Origin: Candidatus Venteria ishoeyi
Lineage (GTDB): Bacteria > Pseudomonadota > Gammaproteobacteria > Beggiatoales > Beggiatoaceae
Assembly: GCF_030378065.1 (NCBI RefSeq)
Contig: NZ_JAUCGJ010000036.1
Coordinates: forward strand, 1-50,182
Reading direction: 5' to 3'
DNA: 50,182 nt
Shown here: positions 1 through 8,726 of the stretch, in pieces
Layout of the letters: each line of letters opens with the position of its first letter
Position numbering within the stretch: the stretch's first letter is position 1
Notes under the pieces: model-generated
Database searches by the model: none
The model's input: the letters and a program-made list of their open reading frames with translations, nothing else
What the model was told of the DNA's origin: nothing
Program-made: the position numbers and the translations under genes

Positions 1-1
1 G

Positions 2-1093
2 TCACCTATTAAACTCAATGTTGATCTTGGTAAACGCAGTTACCCTATTTTTATTGGTCGTGACCTATTAGGCAAGGCCGAGTATTTAGCGCCGTATATC
101 CGCAGCAGCCGGGTAATGGTGGTCAGTAACGAAACTGTGGCCCCCTTATATCTGGAAAAAACCCTGGCAGGTTTAACAGATTTTCAGGTGGAAACGGTGA
201 TTCTGCCTGATGGCGAGCAATATAAAAACCTGGAAGTTTTAAATCAGGTTTTTGATGGTTTGTTACGCACGCACTGTGATCGGCGTACCACTTTAATTGC
301 ACTTGGTGGTGGCGTGGTAGGCGATATGACCGGTTTTGCTGCCGCCTGTTATCAACGCGGCGTACCATTTATTCAGATTCCCACCACTTTGCTGGCACAG
401 GTGGACTCTTCTGTGGGTGGCAAAACCGGTGTGAATCACGCACTGGGCAAAAACATGATTGGTGCGTTTCATCAGCCGCAAGTCGTGTTATGCGATACTG
501 ATACTTTAAATACCCTGGAAGATCGCCAGCTCAGCGCAGGGCTTGCCGAAGTCGTAAAATATGGGCTGATTCGGGATTTGGCCTTTTTTGACTGGCTGGA
601 GCAAAATGTCGATGCATTACTGAGTCGCGATCCCGATGCATTGGCTTACGCCATTGAACGTTCCTGCCAGAATAAGGCGGACGTGGTGGCGGAAGATGAA
701 TTAGAAGGCGGCGTGCGTGCATTGCTGAATCTGGGGCATACATTTGGGCACAGCATTGAAACCGGTTTGGGTTATGGGCAGTGTCTGCATGGTGAGGCGG
801 TGGCAATTGGTATGTATCTTGCCGCTGATTTATCACAGCGATTGGGCTGGATTTCAGCATCAGTAGTCCATCGCATTGAAACTTTATTGGAAAAATTGCA
901 TTTGCCCGTGCGTATTCCCGAGGGTCTGGATAGCCAGACTATGCTGGATTTGATGAAAGTGGATAAAAAAGTACTTGATGGTCAAGTGCGTCTGGTACTA
1001 CAAAAATCCATTGCTCAAGCGGTGCTAACCACCGATTATGATGCTGACTTATTACACAAAACACTGGCAACAGAGCGGCGTCCTTTGTTTTGA
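2..1093 (+). CDS. aroB: 3-dehydroquinate synthase, 5' end cut off by the window edge
   Basis: Cytoplasmic shikimate-pathway enzyme that converts DAHP to 3-dehydroquinate using NAD+ and a divalent metal. The frame is open from base 2 and reads [20 protein letters not shown], the usual AroB N-terminus, so the ATG at 116 is internal and the true start lies just left of the window. About 363 residues are visible, close to the full family length. Seen motifs are the nucleotide-binding [11 protein letters not shown], the [20 protein letters not shown] segment, GLAEVVKYG, and metal-binding histidines in [11 protein letters not shown] and [10 protein letters not shown]. In enterobacteria aroB sits between aroK and damX; here dgt lies between aroB and the DamX-like gene. 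The 157 bases after the stop hold an inverted-repeat element. Confidence 0.97.
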   Translation, partial: SPIKLNVDLGKRSYPIFIGRDLLGKAEYLAPYIRSSRVMVVSNETVAPLYLEKTLAGLTDFQVETVILPDGEQYKNLEVLNQVFDGLLRTHCDRRTTLIALGGGVVGDMTGFAAACYQRGVPFIQIPTTLLAQVDSSVGGKTGVNHALGKNMIGAFHQPQVVLCDTDTLNTLEDRQLSAGLAEVVKYGLIRDLAFFDWLEQNVDALLSRDPDALAYAIERSCQNKADVVAEDELEGGVRALLNLGHTFGHSIETGLGYGQCLHGEAVAIGMYLAADLSQRLGWISASVVHRIETLLEKLHLPVRIPEGLDSQTMLDLMKVDKKVLDGQVRLVLQKSIAQAVLTTDYDADLLHKTLATERRPLF

Positions 1094-1103
1094 TAGAACA
1101 ATA

Positions 1104-1240
1104 TTAACCTGGGTTCGGCGTAGGCTTATTTCATTGCTAAAGACACTGAAAATTACCTCCACTTCAGGCCAAGTTATTGATAGTACATACTGGATTTTAG
1201 TATTTTTTCTTAAAAAATTTTAACATCGAATTCAGGTTAA
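1104..1240. repeat. Intergenic repeat with inverted ends (family R1)
   Basis: The left end TTAACCTGGGTTCGGCG (from 1104) and the right end ACATCGAATTCAGGTTAA (1223-1240) are imperfect inverted copies. The interior shares the stretch around GAAAATTACCTCCACTTCAG and AAGTTATTGATA with the copy at 18435-18521. The right arm ends 10 bases before the dgt start codon. R1 copies or half copies recur at 5301, 18435, 19331, 33972, 35730, 42127, 43952 and 49207, with a fused inverted pair at 49806. Confidence 0.75.
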
Positions 1241-1250
1241 CATTAAGCTT

Positions 1251-2408
1251 ATGAATTATACGCTTGCGCCTTATGCGGCAACCTCAGAGATTTCACAGGG
1301 TCGGCAATATACCGAAGCACCGCCTTGTTATCGCACAGAATATCAGCGCGACAGGGATCGTATTATTCATTCCAAAGCCTTCCGTCGTCTGGAATATAAA
1401 ACCCAGGTTTTTGTGAATCATGAAGGTGATTTGTTCCGCACCCGGTTAACCCATTCGTTGGAAGTTGCACAATTAGGCCGCACCATTGCGCGCAGCCTGA
1501 ACTTGAATGAAGATTTGGTGGAAGCCATTGCCTTGGCTCATGACCTGGGTCATACACCGTTTGGTCATGCCGGACAGGCTGCCTTAAACGAGTGTATGCA
1601 GCGTTATGGCGGTTTTGAGCATAATCTGCAATCGCTGCGGGTGGTGGATAAGCTGGAGCAGAAATATCCGGCTTTTGATGGTTTGAATTTAAGCTTTGAA
1701 ACCCGCGAAGGCATCTTAAAACATTGCTCGCCTAACCGGGCCAAACAATTAGGGCCGGTTGCCGCGCGTTTTCTGCATGATGAACAACCCACGCTGGAAG
1801 CGCAGATTACTAATCTGGCTGATGAAATTGCCTACAATAATCATGATATTGATGATGGTCTGCGCTCCGGTTTAATCACTGTTACGAAACTGCGGGAATT
1901 ACCCTTGTTTGAGCAACATTATGCTCAGGTATTGGAAGACTGGCCGCAAGCCGATCCCAAGCGCTGGATTTATGAAACCATTCGCACCATGATTAACACA
2001 CTGGTGGTCAATCTGCTTGAAACCAGTCGTTTGTCGCTGGATGCGATGGAACTGCCGGATCTGGCTGCGGTGCGTAATATGGATGAACCTATGATTAGTT
2101 TCAGCGCCCCTGTGTATGAACAACATCTGGAATTAAAACGATTTTTGCAAAAAAATTTATATCAACATCATCGGGTTCACCGCATGTCGGTCAAAGCCAA
2201 ACAGATCATTGGTCGTTTATTTGACACCTTTACCACAGATATTGAATTATTACCGCGTGAGATGCGTCATTCTTTAACGGCGCAACAGGATAAATTAGGC
2301 CAGGATCCTGCGCGTGCGCGTCTGGTCGCCGATTATATTGCGGGTATGACGGATCGGTTTGCGATTGCAGAATACGAGCGTTTGTTCAATCCCAGTGTTT
2401 TACCTTAA
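1251..2408 (+). CDS. dgt: Deoxyguanosinetriphosphate triphosphohydrolase-like protein (HD domain)
   Basis: Predicted cytoplasmic dNTP triphosphohydrolase, releasing triphosphate from dGTP or related dNTPs. The 385-residue protein carries the family N-terminal segment YQRDRDRIIHSKAFRRLEYK (31-50) and the HD-domain metal ligands: His68 in RTRLTHSLEV, His97-Asp98 in AHDLGHTPFGHAG, and Asp191 in LADEIAYNNHDIDDG. Length and motifs fit the shorter dGTPase-like subfamily rather than the roughly 505-residue E. coli Dgt. The ATG at 1251 follows the R1 repeat; only a weak AGG at 1234-1236 could act as ribosome binding site. It is probably cotranscribed with the DamX-like gene 17 bases downstream. Substrate specificity cannot be read from sequence. 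Confidence 0.93.
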   Translation: MNYTLAPYAATSEISQGRQYTEAPPCYRTEYQRDRDRIIHSKAFRRLEYKTQVFVNHEGDLFRTRLTHSLEVAQLGRTIARSLNLNEDLVEAIALAHDLGHTPFGHAGQAALNECMQRYGGFEHNLQSLRVVDKLEQKYPAFDGLNLSFETREGILKHCSPNRAKQLGPVAARFLHDEQPTLEAQITNLADEIAYNNHDIDDGLRSGLITVTKLRELPLFEQHYAQVLEDWPQADPKRWIYETIRTMINTLVVNLLETSRLSLDAMELPDLAAVRNMDEPMISFSAPVYEQHLELKRFLQKNLYQHHRVHRMSVKAKQIIGRLFDTFTTDIELLPREMRHSLTAQQDKLGQDPARARLVADYIAGMTDRFAIAEYERLFNPSVLP

Positions 2409-2425
2409 GAAAAACCATACTTAAC

Positions 2426-4036
2426 ATGAATGCTTCTATTGCTTTCAACAGTTTTCGCCCTGGTTCTGAACGTTATCGGGATTTATTTTCACCCGATCCC
2501 AAAGTCGGTGCATTTTATACCACGCCGGAACTTAAACAACGTCTGCATTTAATCGCACATCTAATTGATCACAGCGATCAGTTATTGTTGATTCTGGCAG
2601 AGTTAGGTTGTGGCAAAACCCGTATGCTGCAACAACTGCAAACCGAAGGCCATTGGAAAGTATTTGCACCGGAAAGCAGTCCGGAGTTGAGCGAAGAGCA
2701 GTTATTAAAAAACCTGTTGACAGGTTTTAATGTGCGTAGTGATGGTAAAACCCTGAGTACCTTGCGCGAAACCCTGCGCTCACATATTGCAGCAACCCGC
2801 TATAACAATGAGCTGCCCGTCTTATTAATGGACGATGCACATATGCTGCCGCTGGAAACCCTGCACAGCTTGCTGGAGTTGGTGATGAGCGGCGAAGTAC
2901 AAACGCGGATGCGCATAGTGCTGTTTTGTGAGCCGCAGATTACCAGCCTGTTTGCCACACCTGAATTTGCCATGGTGCAAAACACCCTGATTCACACCCT
3001 GGATATTCCGGTATTTAACGAAAAACAGGTGTATGCCTATTTACAGTTCCAGTTGAAGGACGCCCGTTACAACGGTGATTCGCCCTTTTCCGGGATGGCA
3101 GTAAAAACCCTGTTCAGAAAATCACACGGTTTACCGGGTTTGTTAAACCATCTGGCGCGCATTTCTTTTAATCAGCACCAGGAACTGGCTGCAAAAAATC
3201 AAACTATTTCATTCAAGCATCATGAACATGAGCGCGCCTTGCAAGAAGATTTAGAAAAAGAGCTTGATAGCACGACTCATCATTCAAAATGGTTCTGGTT
3301 AGCGATACTTTTTGTGGTGTTGCTAGGGGTATTATTATCCGCCAATCACTTTAAGGCTTATTTCCTGCCACAGGGAGATGGCATAAGTCTGGAGCAATCC
3401 TTACCCCTGCCTCCCCCCACACCGGTTGCAAGCCTGGTAGCACAGGAAGATAACCGCACCATGCCGCCATTGGCAACGGGTTTGTTAAGTCCTGCCCAGC
3501 CCACACCTGAAAACAGGTCACAAAATCTGGAAACATCAGAATCACCAGTAGCAAACCTGCCTGCATCCACAAATGACTTGGGTTCAGAGTCTGCTATGAT
3601 AGAATCAAACCCTGATGCAACAACTGCTGTGGCAACGCCTATCGCCAGCGCGATGATGGCAGAAGCTGAGTCAGATAACGCAGAACGCCAGACTGCCACA
3701 ACAGCAGTGGCGACAAATGCCAGCGAAATTGCTGGTGTGTATTCTGCGCAGTGGTTACAGCGTCAGGCTGAACAGCAGTATGTGATTCAGATATTAGGCA
3801 GTCATTCGCTGGAAGGTATACGCCAATTTGTGTTACAGATGGTAGACCCGGCAATGGATAATAGTTTCGCCTTAGTTAAAACCCAATATCGAGGCAAGCA
3901 ATGGTATGTGCTAACCTATGGTTTATTTGCAAATGCACAGATGGCAAAAAAAGCTTTAAATAACTTACCTGAGCCATTGCGGAAAAAAAATCAACCCTGG
4001 GTGCGCTCTATTCGCAGCCTGAAAAAAAACATGTGA
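2426..4036 (+). CDS. damX: DamX-like AAA+ ATPase with a C-terminal SPOR domain
   Basis: Inner-membrane cell-division-associated protein of 536 residues. Residues about 20-270 form an ExeA/GspA-type AAA+ domain: Walker A ELGCGKT, with Ala58 in the first position of [AG]x4GK[ST], and Walker B PVLLMDDAHM (Asp136-Asp137). A single membrane segment, WFWLAILFVVLLGVLLSAN, spans about 289-307. A Pro/Ala/Thr-rich periplasmic linker follows to about 440, and residues about 450-535 look like a peptidoglycan-binding SPOR domain (QQYVIQILGS to WVRSIRSL). SPOR domains bind glycan strands stripped of peptide stems at the septum; this is family knowledge. The position after aroB supports the DamX assignment. 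The ATPase half distinguishes it from the shorter E. coli DamX. Confidence 0.88.
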   Translation: MNASIAFNSFRPGSERYRDLFSPDPKVGAFYTTPELKQRLHLIAHLIDHSDQLLLILAELGCGKTRMLQQLQTEGHWKVFAPESSPELSEEQLLKNLLTGFNVRSDGKTLSTLRETLRSHIAATRYNNELPVLLMDDAHMLPLETLHSLLELVMSGEVQTRMRIVLFCEPQITSLFATPEFAMVQNTLIHTLDIPVFNEKQVYAYLQFQLKDARYNGDSPFSGMAVKTLFRKSHGLPGLLNHLARISFNQHQELAAKNQTISFKHHEHERALQEDLEKELDSTTHHSKWFWLAILFVVLLGVLLSANHFKAYFLPQGDGISLEQSLPLPPPTPVASLVAQEDNRTMPPLATGLLSPAQPTPENRSQNLETSESPVANLPASTNDLGSESAMIESNPDATTAVATPIASAMMAEAESDNAERQTATTAVATNASEIAGVYSAQWLQRQAEQQYVIQILGSHSLEGIRQFVLQMVDPAMDNSFALVKTQYRGKQWYVLTYGLFANAQMAKKALNNLPEPLRKKNQPWVRSIRSLKKNM

Positions 4037-4045
4037 CCCACCACC

Positions 4046-5251
4046 ATGACTTCTGCAGAACGTATTCAATATCTGGCAAATGTCTTATATTTTTTTCCAA
4101 AAGAAAATCCTGAGCTGGTGCAATCGGCCTTATTTACCCAGATATGTAATACGCTTGAAGCCGAAGAAACGGAAGTCTTAAAAGCCCAGCAATATCATCA
4201 GGAAAAGGGGTTTAAAGTCACACCTGTTGGCATTTTTTCCAGGCAAGTCAGTAATCTGGAAGATATGTTATTGTTTGCTTTTCAACATGAACAATTGGAT
4301 GCCGTAGATAAAAAAGTCTTGTTGAGTTTTTCAAAAACCCTGGGATTCAGTCAGCAGCAAATACAAATGCTGGCTAGCCAAAGCCGGGAACGCCTGCTGC
4401 AACAAACACAGTGGGAAGCCTGTTGGCAATGTGGCACCCAAAAATTACGCAGTTTCCGTTTTTGCCCGGAATGTGGCGCACACCAGAAACACACGATAGC
4501 CTTACTGGAAAGCCAGAAAAAACAATCACCCTGCTTTGATCCCAAAAAAAATAAAGGTCTGTGTCTGGCATTTGACCAGGATATTCACAGTGATGTGTTA
4601 TTACACCTTGCCCGTAGCGCACCCAAATATCAGGAAATTGCCAAATCGGAACAAGCAGGCGAACATCTTTGGAGTTTTGCCACCTGGCCGCAGCAAAAAA
4701 TACTGGATGCCTTACCGCTGGCAACGCAGCTTAGCAAACAAAGTGAAACCCAGCGCGGTGTTTATATTGAAGGCGTGCCGCAACCCTGGGAGCGCTGTTT
4801 TGCTTTTCTCGATTGCCTGCAACAACGCCAGTGTACCTATCATCCAGCAGAGCATTGTTTTGGTCTGAATACTGATAGCCCGAATATCTGGGGTTGCCAG
4901 CGCGCGCAATTGAATTGGGATAAAGATGCAAGCTGGTTATGTGACGGTCAATTTGAAAGCGAGCAGGTGTTTTGTTTGGATAAGGCTAAAATTAACCACC
5001 GTCTGCAAACCAATCTGCAAAACTACCATTTATGTCCATTTTTGCAACTTAAAAAAATTGAGCATATGCTCAGTCAATTACCTGAAAAAATATTAATTGA
5101 TCAGAAAAACTGGGGTTATCAGAAAATCACTAAAGAACGCCCTGGCGCGATTACGCTGGATAAACCCCAACAATTTGCTATCGGGGTTGCGCCTTTGCAA
5201 TTCGATGAGGCGCAGTTATGGATAAAAAAAATCTTCGAGCCTATGTGGTAA
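4046..5251 (+). CDS. Hypothetical protein with a central zinc ribbon
   Basis: Protein of 401 residues, start ATG nine bases after the DamX-like stop, so probably the last gene of that operon. Function not recognised. Residues about 65-112 (LEDMLLFAFQHEQLDAVDKK and following helices) resemble the helical TerB/DjlA-type fold by eye only. Cys126, Cys129, Cys140 and Cys143 form a clear CxxC-x10-CxxC zinc ribbon (CWQCG and CPECG). The C-terminal 250 residues are soluble, rich in Gln, Trp and Cys, with no membrane segment or signal peptide, and match no family I know. An R1 repeat begins 50 bases after the stop. The operon position suggests a cell-envelope or division-related job, but that is guesswork. 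Confidence 0.8.
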   Translation: MTSAERIQYLANVLYFFPKENPELVQSALFTQICNTLEAEETEVLKAQQYHQEKGFKVTPVGIFSRQVSNLEDMLLFAFQHEQLDAVDKKVLLSFSKTLGFSQQQIQMLASQSRERLLQQTQWEACWQCGTQKLRSFRFCPECGAHQKHTIALLESQKKQSPCFDPKKNKGLCLAFDQDIHSDVLLHLARSAPKYQEIAKSEQAGEHLWSFATWPQQKILDALPLATQLSKQSETQRGVYIEGVPQPWERCFAFLDCLQQRQCTYHPAEHCFGLNTDSPNIWGCQRAQLNWDKDASWLCDGQFESEQVFCLDKAKINHRLQTNLQNYHLCPFLQLKKIEHMLSQLPEKILIDQKNWGYQKITKERPGAITLDKPQQFAIGVAPLQFDEAQLWIKKIFEPMW

Positions 5252-5300
5252 GATTTTTTAGTATCAAAAAATGATATGGTTAAGACTATTATTCGTATCA

Positions 5301-5386
5301 TAACCTGAGTTCGATATAAGATTCATTCATCGCTAAGGCGATGAGTATAAAATTTTTTCCAAAGTGCTTACGTCGAACTGAGACTA
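5301..5386. repeat. Intergenic R1 repeat, both ends present
   Basis: Left end TAACCTGAGTTCGATATAAG (5301-5320) and right end CTTACGTCGAACTGAGA (5368-5384) are inverted copies of each other. A short palindrome, ATCGCTAAGGCGAT, lies inside. The element ends 23 bases before the Fic gene. Confidence 0.75.
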
Positions 5387-5409
5387 TCATAAGTGGTTTT
5401 TTGTAGAAT

Positions 5410-6501
5410 ATGTGGATTTGGCAACAAACAAACTGGCCAGACTTTTCTTATCAGGCAGCGTTGATTTTACCGGCATTGGAGAATGTCGTTAAAAGTGTTG
5501 CGCCACTGACGCTGCTGGCAACCGAACTGGATGAAAAGCAACGCTTAACCCTTGAGTCACAGGTTTTGCTGGAAGAAGCGCTGGCAACAGCAAAAATTGA
5601 GGGGGAAATGCTGGACCGGGAATCCGTGCGCTCCAGTATTGCCAGGCAATTGGGTATCGGGATTACGCAACAAGCCAGTTCAAAATCAGCCCAGGCATTT
5701 GTTACCGTACTATTGGAAGCCGTGCGTACGGCAACACAGACATTGACTGAAAAACAACTGTTTCAGTGGCATCAGCGTATGTTTATAGATAAACCAATAT
5801 TATATGATATGACAATTGGTGATTATCGTGACGAAACAATGCAAGTGCTTTCAGGACGGCATGGTCGACAAATCGTACATTTTCAGGCAGCTTGCGTTTC
5901 TCATGCTTGCGTGAGTGCGGAAATGCACGCTTTTTTATCCTGGCTGAATACAAAACATCAAATGTCAGTTTATATTAAAGCGGCAATTGCAAAATTCTGG
6001 TTTGTGAGCATTCACCCTTTTGAAGATGGTAACGGGCGTTTATCGCGTATGATTGCTGAGCGGACGCTGGTATGCTCTGAGTCTGGTGGTTTGCGTTTAT
6101 ATTCAATTTCTCAGCAAATAGATCAGCATAAAAGTGATTATTATGCCTTATTGGAACAATGTCAAAAAGGCAGTATGGATATCACACCGTGGATTATCTG
6201 GTTCTTAGAACAGATAGCACTGGCAGCGCAGTCAAGTATGACAAAATTATACAAAATCCGCATTGCGGTCTTATTTTGGGACAGGTACCGTGATGTTGTT
6301 TTTAACCCGCGTCAAATTAAATTAATTAAGCGCTTATTGGAAACTGAGGATTTTGCTGATGGTATTGCGCGGAAAAAGTATAAAAACCTGGTAAAAACAA
6401 CTGATATTACGGCTTCGCGTGATTTAAAGAATTTGTGCGATAAAGCTGTTTTAATACCAGTTGGTGCAGGACGCTCATTAAAATATCGGCTAAAAATCTA
6501 A
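5410..6501 (+). CDS. Fic family protein, class II (N-terminal inhibitory motif)
   Basis: Predicted AMP-transferase (adenylylating or de-adenylylating) of 363 residues. The catalytic Fic motif HPFEDGNGR is intact at residues 202-210, with the target-docking flap region around 145-160. The N-terminus (MWIWQQTNWP onward) matches the DUF4172-type domain seen in many stand-alone Fic proteins. TAKIEG at 60-65 fits the inhibitory (S/T)xxxE(G/N) helix placed N-terminal to the Fic core, which defines class II. The C-terminal 90 residues look like a winged helix (FNPRQIKLIKRLLE and onward). No separate antitoxin gene is adjacent, consistent with built-in inhibition. The start lacks an obvious ribosome binding site and follows the R1 repeat. 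The target protein is unknown. Confidence 0.92.
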   Translation: MWIWQQTNWPDFSYQAALILPALENVVKSVAPLTLLATELDEKQRLTLESQVLLEEALATAKIEGEMLDRESVRSSIARQLGIGITQQASSKSAQAFVTVLLEAVRTATQTLTEKQLFQWHQRMFIDKPILYDMTIGDYRDETMQVLSGRHGRQIVHFQAACVSHACVSAEMHAFLSWLNTKHQMSVYIKAAIAKFWFVSIHPFEDGNGRLSRMIAERTLVCSESGGLRLYSISQQIDQHKSDYYALLEQCQKGSMDITPWIIWFLEQIALAAQSSMTKLYKIRIAVLFWDRYRDVVFNPRQIKLIKRLLETEDFADGIARKKYKNLVKTTDITASRDLKNLCDKAVLIPVGAGRSLKYRLKI

Positions 6502-6514
6502 ATTTTACAATTTT

Positions 6515-7828
6515 ATGATAAATCAAAAAGAATTTACACAGCGCCGTAAGGCTTTGATGGAACTCATTGGTCCCGGCGGCATCGCCTTAATTCCCACAGC
6601 ACCGGTAAAAAGCCGTAACCGGGATGTGGATTACCCCTATCGTCCTGACAGTTATTTTTATTATTTAACCGGTTTTGCCGAGCAGGAGGCTTTAGCTGTA
6701 TTGATTCCAGGACGTGAACAGGGCCAATATCTGCTGTTTTGCCGGGAAAAAGACCCGGAGCAGGAAACCTGGCACGGGCGGCGCGTGGGGCTGGAAAATG
6801 CTTGCGATATTTACGGTGCAGATGATGCCTTCCCGATTGATGATGTCGATGATATTGTGCCGGGTTTGCTGGAAAACTGTTCACGCCTGTATTATGCAAT
6901 GGGTTATGACGCCGCATTTGATGAGCAGGTGCATGGCTGGCTCAATGGCCTGCGGGCAAGGGTTCGGGAAGGGGTTTGCGCACCGACGGAAACCATTCAT
7001 CTGGATCATTTAATCAATGAATTGCGATTATTCAAAAGTCCGGCAGAAATTGCAACCCTGCGGATCTCCGCCAATATTGCCATTGCCGCACACCGTCGGG
7101 CGATGGAATGCTGCCGTCCAGGCATGAATGAATACCAGATTGCCGCACAGATTTCGCATACTTTCATGGAACGCAATGCCCAGATGGCTTACCCTTCCAT
7201 TGTTGGCGGTGGTGAAAACAGTTGTATTCTGCATTACATGGAAAACAATACACCACTCGCCGATGGCGATGTCCTGTTGATTGATGCAGGCGCGGAATAT
7301 CAGTTTTATGCCTCCGATATTACCCGTACCATCCCGGTTAACGGGCGTTTCACGCCTGCGCAAAAAGCAGTTTACGAGGTGGTATTAAACGCGCAGGAAG
7401 CCGCCATTGCGGAAGTTTATCCTGGTAACCCCTGGATCATGCCACATCTTGCTGCAATTGAAAGTATTACGGAAGGTTTATTAAACCTGGGTTTGTTGCA
7501 GGGAGAGCTGGATAGTCTGATTGAAAATGAAGCTTATAAACGTTTTTTCATGCATCGCAGTGGTCATTGGTTAGGTATGGATGTGCATGATGTGGGTGAA
7601 TACAAAGTCAATCAGGAATGGCGGGGATTTGAATCGGGCATGGTGCTCACTGTTGAGCCGGGCATTTATATTCCTGCTGGTGATGAAGATATTGCACCTA
7701 AATGGTGGAATATCGGTATCCGTATTGAAGATGATGTCCTGGTCACTGACACAGGACACGAAGTGCTGACTGCTGCTTTAGAAAAAACGGTTGCCGAAAT
7801 TGAAAACCGCATGTCCCAGCACTTATAA
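6515..7828 (+). CDS. pepP: Xaa-Pro aminopeptidase (M24B)
   Basis: Cytoplasmic di-manganese aminopeptidase that removes N-terminal residues preceding proline. It has 437 residues, the usual PepP length. An AMP_N domain covers about 1-135 and the pita-bread M24 domain about 175-430. All five metal ligands are visible: Asp257 (LLIDAGAEY), Asp268 (SDITRTIPV), His351 (GHWLGMDVHD), Glu381 (TVEPGIY) and Glu405 (IRIEDDVLV), close to the E. coli numbering. It starts 13 bases after the Fic stop with a weak ribosome binding site. In many gammaproteobacteria pepP is followed by ubiH; here a sulfotransferase gene follows after 25 bases. Confidence 0.96.
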   Translation: MINQKEFTQRRKALMELIGPGGIALIPTAPVKSRNRDVDYPYRPDSYFYYLTGFAEQEALAVLIPGREQGQYLLFCREKDPEQETWHGRRVGLENACDIYGADDAFPIDDVDDIVPGLLENCSRLYYAMGYDAAFDEQVHGWLNGLRARVREGVCAPTETIHLDHLINELRLFKSPAEIATLRISANIAIAAHRRAMECCRPGMNEYQIAAQISHTFMERNAQMAYPSIVGGGENSCILHYMENNTPLADGDVLLIDAGAEYQFYASDITRTIPVNGRFTPAQKAVYEVVLNAQEAAIAEVYPGNPWIMPHLAAIESITEGLLNLGLLQGELDSLIENEAYKRFFMHRSGHWLGMDVHDVGEYKVNQEWRGFESGMVLTVEPGIYIPAGDEDIAPKWWNIGIRIEDDVLVTDTGHEVLTAALEKTVAEIENRMSQHL

Positions 7829-7853
7829 CCTTATTAAATAAAACAAACCTATT

Positions 7854-8726
7854 ATGTCAAAACTTCTCAGCATTCCTGCCAGCCATTCACAAAATCACGG
7901 CACCTGGGCGCAAGCTCAATTCCTGCTCTTTTGGTACAGTTGGTTGAGGTGGCAAAGAACGGATGTCAGTGCTTTGCCGCCACCTATCATCATTGGTGCT
8001 TTAGGGGGATCGGGAACACGTATGTTAGTCCAGTTTCTGCAAAGTGCCGGGGTGTGGATGGGGACATGGATAAATCCAAGAACGGAAGATGCTATGGCAA
8101 CCCGCCATTTTTTTCAGAAATATTTTGTAGATACTTTCTGTTTATTAGAACAGCAACAAAAAATTCCAGCACATTTATTGGCATGTTTTCAACAAACCAT
8201 ACGCGCACACCGTTGGCATATACCACAGCCTGAGCAAGCCTGGGGATTTAAAAATCCCCGTAGCATGTGGCTGATTCCTTTTATCCAACAACTTTATCCT
8301 GACATGAAGTTTATTCATGTGGTGCGTGATGGGCGGGATATGGCTTTAAGCAATAATCAAAACTTACTGGCTAAACATGCCGGGCTGCTATTAGGTGAAG
8401 CTGGCATGAAACAGGATATGCTGCACCAGCAACTGCTGTTATGGGACAAAGGTAACCGGATTGCCCGTACCACAGGAGAAAAACTCAATAAGGGTCATTA
8501 TTTGATATTAAAATACGAAGACTTATGTTTTCAGCCCAGAGAGACTTTAACCACTTTATTGCAATTTATCGGGCACCCGGTTGATACGACATTAATTGAA
8601 CAGGGGTGTCAAAAATTGAAACCTTCTCCCGGTATCGGACGCTGGCAACAACAAAGCACGGTGATTGAAGCGGCACTGACAGCCAGCATAAAAGAGACTT
8701 TATTGGATTTTGCTTATGATGAATAA
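7854..8726 (+). CDS. Sulfotransferase family protein
   Basis: Predicted PAPS-dependent sulfotransferase of 290 residues. The 5'-phosphosulfate loop is PIIIGALGGSGTRML (44-58), and the 3'-phosphate-binding segment is FIHVVRDGRDMALSNNQNL (153-171), with Arg158 and Ser166 in the expected places. GFKNPRSMWLIPF (131-143) fits the helix between them. No signal peptide or membrane segment, so cytoplasmic. The acceptor (lipid, sugar, protein or small molecule) cannot be predicted. The 3' end overlaps the ABC ATPase gene by 11 bases, indicating cotranscription with it. No PAPS synthesis genes occur in the window. Confidence 0.85.
   Translation: MSKLLSIPASHSQNHGTWAQAQFLLFWYSWLRWQRTDVSALPPPIIIGALGGSGTRMLVQFLQSAGVWMGTWINPRTEDAMATRHFFQKYFVDTFCLLEQQQKIPAHLLACFQQTIRAHRWHIPQPEQAWGFKNPRSMWLIPFIQQLYPDMKFIHVVRDGRDMALSNNQNLLAKHAGLLLGEAGMKQDMLHQQLLLWDKGNRIARTTGEKLNKGHYLILKYEDLCFQPRETLTTLLQFIGHPVDTTLIEQGCQKLKPSPGIGRWQQQSTVIEAALTASIKETLLDFAYDE

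Noticed and set aside
1038-1223. 61-residue frame between aroB and dgt
   Set aside because: It overlaps the aroB 3' end and runs into the R1 repeat; the translation is not protein-like.
4374-4724. 116-residue minus-strand frame
   Set aside because: Antisense to the zinc-ribbon gene, whose coding strand has clear motifs and operon context.
5410-6501. Fic gene considered as half of a Fic-antitoxin pair
   Set aside because: The inhibitory TAKIEG motif is within the protein and no small antitoxin gene lies next to it.
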